From Gemmatimonadales bacterium UBA7835 (GTDB lineage: Bacteria > Gemmatimonadota > Gemmatimonadetes > Longimicrobiales > Gaopeijiaceae): a stretch of DNA of 5,525 bases. The notes under the pieces are model-generated. The model was not told the DNA's origin and searched no databases. It saw nothing but the letters and a program-made list of their open reading frames with translations. Made by a program: the position numbers and the translations under genes. Positions 1 through 5,525 of this stretch are shown piece after piece (within the stretch, counting starts at the first letter, position 1; every line of letters begins with the position of its first letter). The stretch covers positions 61,437 through 66,961 of the forward strand of contig DLTN01000060.1 of NCBI GenBank assembly GCA_002500925.1. Reading direction: 5' to 3'.

Positions 1-1225
1 TGAAGCCTCTCGGAGGGTCCTCTGAAAAGTCTGACCGCTCTATCCAGACTTCTCGACCAAAAGGAACCGTTCGAAATCCCTCCCTTCCTACGTCGTCTGG
101 AAAAGACTGAATTTCAAATGACTCCTCGTGACCTTCCGGAAGGTTCGTGAGCACGACCCGGATCGGATCAAGCACAGCCATAACACGGGGACATTCAAAG
201 TTGAGTACCTCTCTTATCGCGTAATCGAGCTTGTCTGCCTCGGTCCGCCCTCCTGAGCGTGAGACTCCCACTAGACGCGCAAACATTCGGATCGCTTCTG
301 GGGGAACCCCACGTCGGCGGTAGGCCGAGATCGTAGCTAACCGGGGGTCATCCCAACCCGAGACTAGACCAGCCGCCACAAGTGGGGCGATCGATCGCTT
401 CGACAGCACTGCATTTTCTAGATTGAGCCCTGCCCATTCATACTGATGCGGCCGCGGTTCCCTGAACCCCGTGTTTTCCAGCACCCAATCATACAGCTCA
501 CGATTGTTCTCGAACTCGATCGTACAGATAGAATGTGTGACGTTCTCAAACGCGTCCTCTAAACAGTGCGCGTAGTCGTAGAGGGGATAGACGCACCACT
601 CGTCACCTCGCCTGTAATGGCGTGCATGCCGGATGCGGTACAGGACAGGATCTCGCATGAGCATGTTTGCATGGCTCATGTCGATCTTACCTCTAAGAAC
701 GTGCTCTCCGTCACTGAACTCGCCTGCCCGCATCCGCTCAAACAGATCAAGGTTCTCGTCTACCGACCGACCCCGATATGGTGAAGGGATCCCAGGCTCA
801 CTAACGGTGCCACGGCCTTCCCGAATCGCCTCTAGCGATTCTGAATCGACATACGCCAGTCCCTTCTTAATAAGACCGACTGCAGAGTCGTACATTCGTT
901 CGAAATAATCAGACGCATAGTAAAGGTGTTCACCCCAGTCGAAACCAAGCCACCGTACATCTTCCTTGATCGAACGAGCAAACTCCTCATCCTCCTTGTC
1001 CGGGTTCGTATCGTCGAATCGAAGATGACAACGACCGTTAAACTCTTCGGCTATTCCAAAATTCAGGCATATAGCCGTCGCATGACCCACGTGCAGGTAC
1101 CCGTTCGGCTCTGGTGGGAACCTCGTCACAACCCGATCCCCATACCGACCAGAAGCGAGATCGGCACGAATCTGCTGACGAATGAAGTCGGTGCCCCCAG
1201 AGGGCAATGCGCTGAGCTTACTCAT
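1..1225 (-). CDS. glnS: Glutaminyl-tRNA synthetase, C-terminus cut by window edge
   Basis: Cytoplasmic class Ic aminoacyl-tRNA synthetase that attaches glutamine to tRNA-Gln using ATP. The 408 visible residues match bacterial GlnRS along their length. The class I signature PPEPNGYLHVGHA lies at 37-49 (HIGH = HVGH, 45-48), followed by RFDDTNP at 69-75. The glutamine-pocket segment WCVYPLYD is at 210-217, and the KMSKS-equivalent VLSKRS at 273-278 is followed by GWDDPRLATIS (290-300) and the RRRG motif at 303-306. The Gln-type segments CTIEFENNRELYDWVL and GWDDPR favour GlnRS over GluRS. The E. coli enzyme has about 554 residues, so roughly 150 residues of the beta-barrel anticodon-binding region, and any C-terminal extension, lie outside the window. 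ATG at 1225 gives a normal family N-terminus (MSKLSALPSGGTDFIRQQI). No Shine-Dalgarno sequence precedes it. An intrinsic terminator ends 25 nt upstream, so glnS needs its own promoter or read-through. Confidence 0.96.
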   Translation of the reverse strand, partial: MSKLSALPSGGTDFIRQQIRADLASGRYGDRVVTRFPPEPNGYLHVGHATAICLNFGIAEEFNGRCHLRFDDTNPDKEDEEFARSIKEDVRWLGFDWGEHLYYASDYFERMYDSAVGLIKKGLAYVDSESLEAIREGRGTVSEPGIPSPYRGRSVDENLDLFERMRAGEFSDGEHVLRGKIDMSHANMLMRDPVLYRIRHARHYRRGDEWCVYPLYDYAHCLEDAFENVTHSICTIEFENNRELYDWVLENTGFREPRPHQYEWAGLNLENAVLSKRSIAPLVAAGLVSGWDDPRLATISAYRRRGVPPEAIRMFARLVGVSRSGGRTEADKLDYAIREVLNFECPRVMAVLDPIRVVLTNLPEGHEESFEIQSFPDDVGREGFRTVPFGREVWIERSDFSEDPPRGF

Positions 1226-1250
1226 ACGCCAAGAAAGTAAGCAGAACAGC

Positions 1251-1284
1251 AAAAAAAACAGAGCGGTGGAGAGACCACCGCCCT
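1251..1284 (-). terminator. Rho-independent terminator of the envelope operon
   Basis: Read on the minus strand, a 10-bp stem (AGGGCGGTGG paired with CCACCGCTCT, one G-U pair) encloses a 5-nt loop, TCTCT. One G follows, then eight consecutive T residues (1258-1251). This is a textbook intrinsic terminator 29 nt after the stop of the secreted-protein gene. The T run ends 25 nt before the glnS start codon, so the same structure sits in the immediate 5' region of glnS. A flanking CAGAG/CTCTG pair could lengthen the stem imperfectly. Confidence 0.9.
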
Positions 1285-1312
1285 CCTCTGCTTGTAAAGC
1301 CTACGAAGTGAA

Positions 1313-2842
1313 CTATCTAGAACCCGAAGGCCTTCGGACTGCGCCGGAAGAGCGCGCCGGACCTCTTGCCCCGGATCTCGACATCACGGGTGTCTGGGCT
1401 GGGCGAGCGCTGGCTGAGGGAATCCGAGGGTTTGACACTCGAGGGGAGGGCATGCGGGTATTCACCGGAGGGGTCGGCCGATAACTCCGCGGCGCCGCTG
1501 ACCTAGTCGTTCCTTGACTGATGGGGGAACGAATGACTCCACGATTGGTCGCCAGAGACTCCGATCCAGATCGCCGTGGTGCAATCCGGCGAGACGCTTC
1601 ACCCTGGCTACCCGCTGTCCCACTGCCTGAGATGCGTGGCCCCGCCTGAACCGGAGCTCTCCGGCTCACCGGAGGAGAGGCTTCGCCACTCGTGCGCCCC
1701 CTTGGCTTTGCCCTCCTAGTCGTTCCACCGCTCCCACCATCAGAAGATGCTCGACCAGGATTAGTAGCTTCCGGCCCAGCGCCCCGTCTCCGGACACCTT
1801 CACCTGCACCATTTGATCCGCGGCGATACCCATCACGATACACGGCTCCACCCGCGTTGCGTCTTGGTATCACAGTGACATACCCAGGCCTAGCACCCCA
1901 GTATCCGTAGCGGTAGAAACCGTCGTAATAACCGTAGCCGCCATAATAAGGTGAATACCCGTAATAGCGGCCCGCTCCCCATGCCGGCCCCCAGTAATGC
2001 GCTGCCGACATATAACCCCGGTAGTGAACCGGATAAGGATCTATCTCATAACTATCCACATCGTACCCTACTTCAACCATGAACTCCTGTGGATTAGAAA
2101 CCACTACCACAGCGTCTATGAGATCTTCCGACACCCCCGCGTCTGCGAGCATCATCAGATCATGGGCGTCGACTCGTAAATCATCGCCCTGTAGGACCAC
2201 CCAGGTTTCAACAGCCTTATCATCCATTACAGCCGAGGCCTCAAGCAGATCTTCCATCGTGATCAACGTGGAAGCCGCCATGCGAGCTGAGCGTACCATG
2301 AAGCCGCGCCCTCCGACTGGATCCTCAATCTCGTACTCGCGGAGCGTGCCGGGGCTCGCCAGTTGGTATTCTTGAACCCAAGCAACCGACTCACCCTCGA
2401 CGTTGAGAGCTCGAATATCGGCCCAACTGGTTGCTGACAGGAATGTCATCAGACCCGTGCCGGCACGAACCCCAGAATCTCCACAAAAGAAGTCCGTGAC
2501 CGTGAACGCTCGACGGCCATCTTCAGAAAAAACAAGGCTCTCCCACCCCTCACACTCTTCGGCACTTACCTCACGGGGCTCGCCATCTGCTGCGAGAATT
2601 TCCACCGACACTGTCTCGCCGCCAACGTAGTTAGTTACCTCCACGCTTTCAGCGATCGACTCAAAGCAGAGAAGCCCGATCTCCTCCTCTGCCCCTACGG
2701 CTTCCCAACAGCCGATAAAAGGGAGCCATCTGGCGTCCATTCCATTCTCATTCAACTGAGCAGTTAAAGGGGTGGCATGGGCTACCAGAAACAGACCGCC
2801 AGCCCACAGCGAAAGTCCAAGAAATCGATTCACTACTCTCAT
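1313..2842 (-). CDS. Secreted protein of unknown function with Tyr/Gly-rich segment and Arg-rich tail
   Basis: Not recognised as any named protein. The 509 residues begin with a Sec signal peptide (about 1-27: MRVVNRF, hydrophobic LGLSLWAGGLFLV, then ATPLTA before Q28). The exported part has three zones. Residues 37-185 look globular and beta-rich, start WLPFIGCWEAV, and hold all four cysteines (45, 59, 97, 120), possibly two disulfides. Residues 193-254 are helical and end with the motif AGVSEDLIDAVVVVSNPQEF. Residues 268-321 carry 16 tyrosines among many glycines. The tail, 340-509, is a low-complexity Arg/Ser/Gly/Pro stretch with about 32 Arg, one Lys and six acidic residues, so strongly basic and probably disordered. 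There is no LPXTG, lipobox or C-terminal transmembrane segment. The ATG has a good upstream GGGAGAG and lies 10 bp after the barrel gene, so the two are probably co-transcribed. A polyanion- or surface-binding role is only inference. Confidence 0.85.
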   Translation of the reverse strand: MRVVNRFLGLSLWAGGLFLVAHATPLTAQLNENGMDARWLPFIGCWEAVGAEEEIGLLCFESIAESVEVTNYVGGETVSVEILAADGEPREVSAEECEGWESLVFSEDGRRAFTVTDFFCGDSGVRAGTGLMTFLSATSWADIRALNVEGESVAWVQEYQLASPGTLREYEIEDPVGGRGFMVRSARMAASTLITMEDLLEASAVMDDKAVETWVVLQGDDLRVDAHDLMMLADAGVSEDLIDAVVVVSNPQEFMVEVGYDVDSYEIDPYPVHYRGYMSAAHYWGPAWGAGRYYGYSPYYGGYGYYDGFYRYGYWGARPGYVTVIPRRNAGGAVYRDGYRRGSNGAGEGVRRRGAGPEATNPGRASSDGGSGGTTRRAKPRGRTSGEASPPVSRRAPVQAGPRISGSGTAGSQGEASRRIAPRRSGSESLATNRGVIRSPISQGTTRSAAPRSYRPTPPVNTRMPSPRVSNPRIPSASARPAQTPVMSRSGARGPARSSGAVRRPSGSR

Positions 2843-2848
2843 GTCACT

Positions 2849-2854
2849 CTCCCT
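2849..2854 (-). promoter_or_regulatory. Ribosome binding site of the secreted-protein gene
   Basis: The minus strand reads TTTTAGGGAGAGTGACATG. The purine-rich GGGAGAG core sits 6-7 nt before the ATG at 2842 and begins right at the TAG stop of the preceding barrel gene. This fixes the start codon and suggests that translation of the second gene follows termination of the first. Confidence 0.7.
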
Positions 2855-3629
2855 AAAATCGCACAGCGAGCCCGCCGATCAGTTGAAATCCGTCAAGATC
2901 AATCCGTCCAAAATCGTAGTAATCACCATCCATCTTCGCCCGCGCCCAGTTGTAACGACCCTCTAATGAAAACAGAAAGCGCGGGCCTACAGAAACGTTC
3001 ATTCCAGCCGAGGCCCGGGTAAGCCATCCCACATTTTCACTTAGAAAATCACCGTAGAAAATGTCGAATGTGTCCTGATCTACGAAATCTCCAAACTGTT
3101 CAAACGTGTAGGAGACCAATCCCGTCGATAATCCGATGAAGGGGGCCACCATCCTTGGCACCCACGCAAAGCTCCCTATCGAGCGGCCCCGAGAAAACGG
3201 GTAAATCTTGGTCCCTACGGCAAAAGGAATCTGCGAAAGCCCGGTAACTTGGGTTATCGGTAGATCATCCTCATCTACCCAATCCCTGAATTCAGACTGT
3301 TTAGAAGTTTCCTGAAAGCCGAATGCAAGCGTTAGGTCGACCTTCTCGGTTGCCCTAAAACCCAACTCAGCTCCGAAGTAAGGAGCCTGAAAATCTTGAG
3401 GGCCAAGAGTGTGCTGCTCGACCACAAAGTCGAAGATGTCACTGTTGGTGCCTTGGAATACGTATCCGGACTCGAACTTCAACGTCATACGCGGACGCTT
3501 TAGCAGATATCCATCGCCACTCTGGGCATGTATGTGTGCGGGAGTGGCACCGAAAGTCAGAACGGCCAATCCGAGCACTAACGCCTGAGTAGATCTCCGG
3601 ATCTTAAACACGAGTCGCGTTTGTGGCAT
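2853..3629 (-). CDS. Predicted 8-stranded outer-membrane beta-barrel protein
   Basis: The product is 258 residues from the chosen ATG. A Sec signal peptide covers about 1-35 (MPQTRLVFKIRR, hydrophobic ALVLGLAVLTFGA, cleavage near AHIHA). The mature part has eight amphipathic segments of alternating aromatic or hydrophobic and polar residues, near 45-59, 80-93, 96-109, 132-144, 161-178, 201-214, 218-230 and 245-258. It ends GGLAVRF, with the C-terminal Phe typical of Bam-assembled barrels. It has no cysteine. Longer acidic loops lie between strands (for example FRDWVDEDDLP). Size and strand count fit small OmpX/OmpW-like or generic outer-membrane barrel families, but no signature allows a precise name and no substrate can be inferred. 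The reading frame extends to an upstream ATG at 3692 (279 residues). The internal start is preferred because it gives a normal-length signal peptide, although neither start has a strong Shine-Dalgarno. It is the first gene of a probable operon with the secreted protein. Confidence 0.82.
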   Translation of the reverse strand: MPQTRLVFKIRRSTQALVLGLAVLTFGATPAHIHAQSGDGYLLKRPRMTLKFESGYVFQGTNSDIFDFVVEQHTLGPQDFQAPYFGAELGFRATEKVDLTLAFGFQETSKQSEFRDWVDEDDLPITQVTGLSQIPFAVGTKIYPFSRGRSIGSFAWVPRMVAPFIGLSTGLVSYTFEQFGDFVDQDTFDIFYGDFLSENVGWLTRASAGMNVSVGPRFLFSLEGRYNWARAKMDGDYYDFGRIDLDGFQLIGGLAVRF

Positions 3630-3748
3630 TTTCCCGAACCTAATTCCGTGGTCAACCGGTCTCGCCTCGTTAAAGAGCAAGGCCCGTGCCATAACATTAA
3701 CCTAAGTTTTTCCTTGAATTCAGGGGGTTCAACTACGTTACCCGGCAC

Positions 3749-3768
3749 AAAAATCCTTTGCAGAGGAC
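3749..3768 (-). terminator. Possible weak intrinsic terminator after ispG
   Basis: On the minus strand GTCCT and AGGAT can pair (one G-U) around the loop CTGCAA, followed directly by TTTT, about 50 nt after the ispG stop. The stem is only 5 bp and not GC-rich, so termination may be partial and some transcription could continue into the barrel gene. The rest of the 190-bp gap between ispG and the barrel gene shows no gene and no convincing promoter. Confidence 0.3.
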
Positions 3769-3819
3769 GGACACGTCTCATGAAGGTGACACCTAACGGC
3801 CTAGTGGCACTGAGAGGTT

Positions 3820-5034
3820 TCAGGCCTGCCCGTATGTCCGGACGACATAGTCGTGAAGGATCTCTTTGAAATCTTCCACCAAACCCTCGCCCTTCAATGT
3901 GAGTTGGTGCTCTCCATCGATGTAGACCGGGGCCTTTGGCTCTTCAAATGTGCCCGGCAGTGAGATCCCGATGTTGGCGTGCTTAGACTCTCCTGGTCCG
4001 TTCACCACACAACCCATGACAGCAACATCCATCTGTTCGACACCGGGGAAGGATTTCTTCCAGCTAGGCATCATCTTACGAATATATGACGTGATGTCTT
4101 CGGCCATCTCTTGAAAAAATGTACTAGTCGTCCGGCCACAACCAGGACATGAGGTCACCTGCGGCTCAAAGTGTCGGATACCTAATGACTGAAGAACCTG
4201 CTGAGCGACCCTTACCTCTTCAGCACGGTCACCGCCGGGGGTCGGCGTTAGCGAAACGCGAATCGTGTCGCCTATGCCTTCCATTAGGAGCGGTGCAAGC
4301 CCTGCCGTAGTAGCAACAATTCCCTTCGCACCTAGCCCTGCCTCAGTTAGTCCCAAGTGCAAAGGGTAGTCAGACCTGCTCGAAAGCATCCTGTACACCT
4401 GATGCAGTTCGGGCACAGACGAAACCTTGGTTGATAAGACAATGCGGTCGTGAGCCAATCCAACATCTTCTGCAAGCGCGGCAGAGCGAAGCGCGCTCTC
4501 CACCAATGCTTCAAGCATGACATCTGCTGCGTCAGCCGGCTCATCACGACGAGCATTCTCATCCATGAGTTCTGTCAAAAGCCGCTGATCAAGTGATCCC
4601 CAATTGACACCTATGCGCACAGGCTTGTCGTGTTCTATCGCCACCTCCACGATTTGCGTGAAATTAGCGTCCCGGTGTTTTGTTCCTACGTTTCCGGGGT
4701 TGATGCGCAATTTAGCTAGAGACCGGGCACATTCGGGATACTGAGTCAGCAGAAGATGACCGTTATAATGGAAGTCTCCCACGATCGGTGTTTCGTTACC
4801 TGCTTCTCGAAGGCGCGATACAATCTCTGGGACGGCTTGTGCCGCCTCGTGATTGTTGACGGTGATCCGAACTAACTGACTACCTGCTTCGGCTAGAAGT
4901 GAAATCTGATCGCACGTCGACTGCACGTCTGCAGTGTCTGTGTTCGTCATGGACTGAACTATCACCGGAGCATCGCCGCCTATGCGGACACCTCCAACAT
5001 CGACAGCCACGGTCTTCCTGCGTTCAGGGATCAT
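3820..5034 (-). CDS. ispG: 4-hydroxy-3-methylbut-2-enyl diphosphate synthase (IspG/GcpE)
   Basis: Cytoplasmic [4Fe-4S] enzyme of the MEP (non-mevalonate) isoprenoid pathway. It reductively converts 2-C-methyl-D-erythritol 2,4-cyclodiphosphate to HMBPP, the substrate of IspH. The N-terminal TIM barrel carries the family motif VQSMTNTDTADV (26-37), LRINPGN (109-115) and VRIGVNWGSLD (139-149). The C-terminal cluster domain holds the three cysteine ligands, C296 and C299 in SCPGCGRT and C342 in MGCVVNGPGE, plus the conserved glutamate E349. At 404 residues it is longer than the 372-residue E. coli enzyme. The extra length, the DENARR segment and CPGCGRTTSTFFQE match the form known from Alphaproteobacteria and some other phyla. 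The start is the ATG at 5034, with AAGG 6 nt upstream. An in-frame TTG at 5076 would add 14 residues that do not look like the family, and it would nearly coincide with the predicted transcription start. All visible catalytic residues are intact. Confidence 0.97.
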   Translation of the reverse strand: MIPERRKTVAVDVGGVRIGGDAPVIVQSMTNTDTADVQSTCDQISLLAEAGSQLVRITVNNHEAAQAVPEIVSRLREAGNETPIVGDFHYNGHLLLTQYPECARSLAKLRINPGNVGTKHRDANFTQIVEVAIEHDKPVRIGVNWGSLDQRLLTELMDENARRDEPADAADVMLEALVESALRSAALAEDVGLAHDRIVLSTKVSSVPELHQVYRMLSSRSDYPLHLGLTEAGLGAKGIVATTAGLAPLLMEGIGDTIRVSLTPTPGGDRAEEVRVAQQVLQSLGIRHFEPQVTSCPGCGRTTSTFFQEMAEDITSYIRKMMPSWKKSFPGVEQMDVAVMGCVVNGPGESKHANIGISLPGTFEEPKAPVYIDGEHQLTLKGEGLVEDFKEILHDYVVRTYGQA

Positions 5035-5084
5035 CGCCCGCCTTGAATACGCCTTGGGGAAGCCTGCCAACAACAACCAAGCGG

Positions 5085-5113
5085 AATCTACCGGGGCGCG
5101 TGCAGACCACCAA
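5085..5113 (-). promoter_or_regulatory. Candidate sigma-70-type promoter for ispG
   Basis: The minus strand has TTGGTG (5113-5108), a 17-nt spacer, then TAGATT (5090-5085), matching 3 of 6 and 4 of 6 consensus positions at optimal spacing. The predicted transcription start is about 5078, giving a leader of about 45 nt before the ATG at 5034. This agrees with the chosen ispG start and not with the upstream TTG. The match is modest and could be chance. Confidence 0.35.
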
Positions 5114-5125
5114 GCCGGAACTGGT

Positions 5126-5140
5126 ACCCCAATAAGGGGT
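5126..5140. repeat. Short perfect inverted repeat in the divergent ispG / CDGSH region
   Basis: ACCCC and GGGGT form perfect 5-bp arms around AATAA. The repeat lies just upstream of the candidate ispG -35 element and 37 bp before the CDGSH start codon. It could be an operator half-site pair for a dimeric regulator of either gene, but it is too short to separate from chance. Confidence 0.25.
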
Positions 5141-5176
5141 CTTGATGGCCACTACACACTCGAATCACCAGCCCTA

Positions 5177-5389
5177 ATGTCTGAACCGAAATTACAAATC
5201 ACTGTCTCAGAAACCGGATCATACAAGGTCGAAGGTCCAATTACCTTGATCGATCATGAGGGTGAAAAGATCGAAACGCGCGAGGGTAAGCCATTCTTCC
5301 TATGCCGTTGTGGACTTTCTGCAAACAAGCCCTTCTGCGACGGGGCACACAATCGTCAACCCTGGGAGCATGAGCTAGCAAACCACTGA
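5177..5389 (+). CDS. CDGSH-type iron-sulfur domain protein
   Basis: Small soluble protein of 70 residues with a single CDGSH (mitoNEET-like) zinc-finger-like domain that binds a [2Fe-2S] cluster. The full motif C-x-C-x2-S-x3-P-x-C-D-G-A-H is present as CRCGLSANKPFCDGAH, giving ligands C43, C45, C54 and H58. The preceding beta segment (ITVSETGSYKVEGPITLID) is the usual strand that leads into the motif in short bacterial members. There is no signal peptide or transmembrane anchor, so it is expected in the cytoplasm. Members are linked to redox or Fe-S transfer roles, but no specific function can be assigned here. It is the only plus-strand gene, divergent from ispG (142-bp gap) and convergent with the gene at the right edge (10-bp gap). 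The ATG at 5177 is chosen because upstream in-frame codons run antisense through the ispG N-terminus. No Shine-Dalgarno is visible, so the gene could be leaderless. Confidence 0.93.
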   Translation: MSEPKLQITVSETGSYKVEGPITLIDHEGEKIETREGKPFFLCRCGLSANKPFCDGAHNRQPWEHELANH

Positions 5390-5408
5390 CAGCAGGTGGT
5401 CAGCTGAC
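5382..5408. repeat. Overlapping inverted repeats between convergent stop codons
   Basis: ACCAC (5382-5386) can pair with GTGGT (5396-5400), and GTCAGCTGAC (5399-5408) is a perfect 10-bp palindrome. These fill the 10-bp gap between the CDGSH stop and the convergent stop and run into both coding ends. They might form a compact two-way transcription end, but there is no T run on either strand. Confidence 0.25.
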
Positions 5409-5525
5409 GGGACGGCTCAACCTATCCAGAGCTGCTTCGAGTAAGTCTCGATGGTAGGTCCGGAAATTTTCCCGAGTCAGGGGTACGTACACCTCTGGCT
5501 GTACGGCATTTCCTTCGAGGATTTC
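5400..5525 (-). CDS. C-terminal 41 residues of a gene cut by the right edge, possibly an S41-type peptidase
   Basis: An open minus-strand frame enters from the right edge and stops at TGA (5402-5400). The visible peptide includes EGNAVQPEVYVPLTRENF and ends LLEAALDRLSRPVS. Codon use looks normal for coding DNA, and the stop sits 10 bp from the convergent CDGSH stop, as expected for a real gene end. The pattern EG-x-x-V-x-P-(D/E)-V-x-VPLT followed by a short helix resembles the C-terminal end of some S41 (C-terminal processing / TSPc) peptidases. The catalytic part is outside the window, so the family call is tentative. Confidence 0.55.
   Translation of the reverse strand, partial: EILEGNAVQPEVYVPLTRENFRTYHRDLLEAALDRLSRPVS

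Noticed and set aside
402..411. VLSKRS instead of a consensus KMSKS in GlnRS
   Set aside because: GlnRS enzymes commonly use an (M/L)SKR variant of this loop, so this is not a defect or novelty.
926..1240. Plus-strand open frames of 91-104 codons opposite glnS
   Set aside because: They are antisense to a fully conserved GlnRS coding sequence, have no recognisable motif, and arise from codon bias on the opposite strand.
1692..2375. Several plus-strand frames of 60-98 codons opposite the secreted-protein gene
   Set aside because: They mirror the low-complexity Arg/Ser/Tyr/Gly codons, and none has a ribosome binding site or domain features.
3784..3794. 11-bp palindrome AGGTGACACCT between ispG and the barrel gene
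   Set aside because: It is a single short site with no second copy and no clear promoter nearby, so it is not distinguishable from chance.
3578..3869. Frames on either strand spanning the gap between ispG and the barrel gene
   Set aside because: Both overlap real genes at their ends, have unstructured composition and no start signals. The gap is best read as non-coding.
4982..5176. 65-residue N-terminal extension of the CDGSH protein from an upstream ATG
   Set aside because: The first part runs antisense through the ispG N-terminus and the rest through the divergent region. The translated sequence has no domain character, and short CDGSH proteins normally begin near the ATG at 5177.

Overview
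The window is a 5.5 kb stretch of ordinary bacterial chromosome of moderate-to-high GC. Five of its six genes lie on the minus strand. From left to right it holds: the N-terminal three quarters of glutaminyl-tRNA synthetase (glnS, cut by the left edge); a strong intrinsic terminator; a two-gene envelope operon, in transcription order a predicted 8-stranded outer-membrane beta-barrel protein followed by a large secreted protein with a Tyr/Gly-rich segment and an Arg-rich tail; ispG (gcpE) of the MEP isoprenoid pathway; a small plus-strand CDGSH iron-sulfur protein divergent from ispG; and the last 41 codons of a minus-strand gene cut by the right edge. No mobile element, CRISPR array, tRNA or rRNA was seen.

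Organism: the barrel protein, with its signal peptide and C-terminal Phe, indicates a diderm. IspG is of the longer type best known from Alphaproteobacteria, with the segment CPGCGRTTSTFFQE. GlnRS is present, so tRNA-Gln is charged directly. The secreted protein has a helical motif (AGVSEDLID..V..S.P) that I associate with uncharacterised proteins of Gemmatimonadota and related phyla. My best guess is an environmental, perhaps marine, Gemmatimonadota-like bacterium. This rests on memory of families and is low confidence.

How the genes work together: glnS and ispG are housekeeping genes. The barrel and secreted-protein genes are separated by 10 bp, share a transcript that ends at the terminator at 1251-1284, and are both exported, so they probably serve a common envelope role. 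IspG and the CDGSH protein both carry Fe-S clusters and share a 142-bp divergent region, which may or may not matter.

Nothing here looks like a defence, mobile or otherwise new multi-gene system. The least explained element is the secreted Arg-rich protein and its pairing with the barrel protein. Second is the placement of a terminator 25 nt before the glnS start, with no visible ribosome binding site between them.
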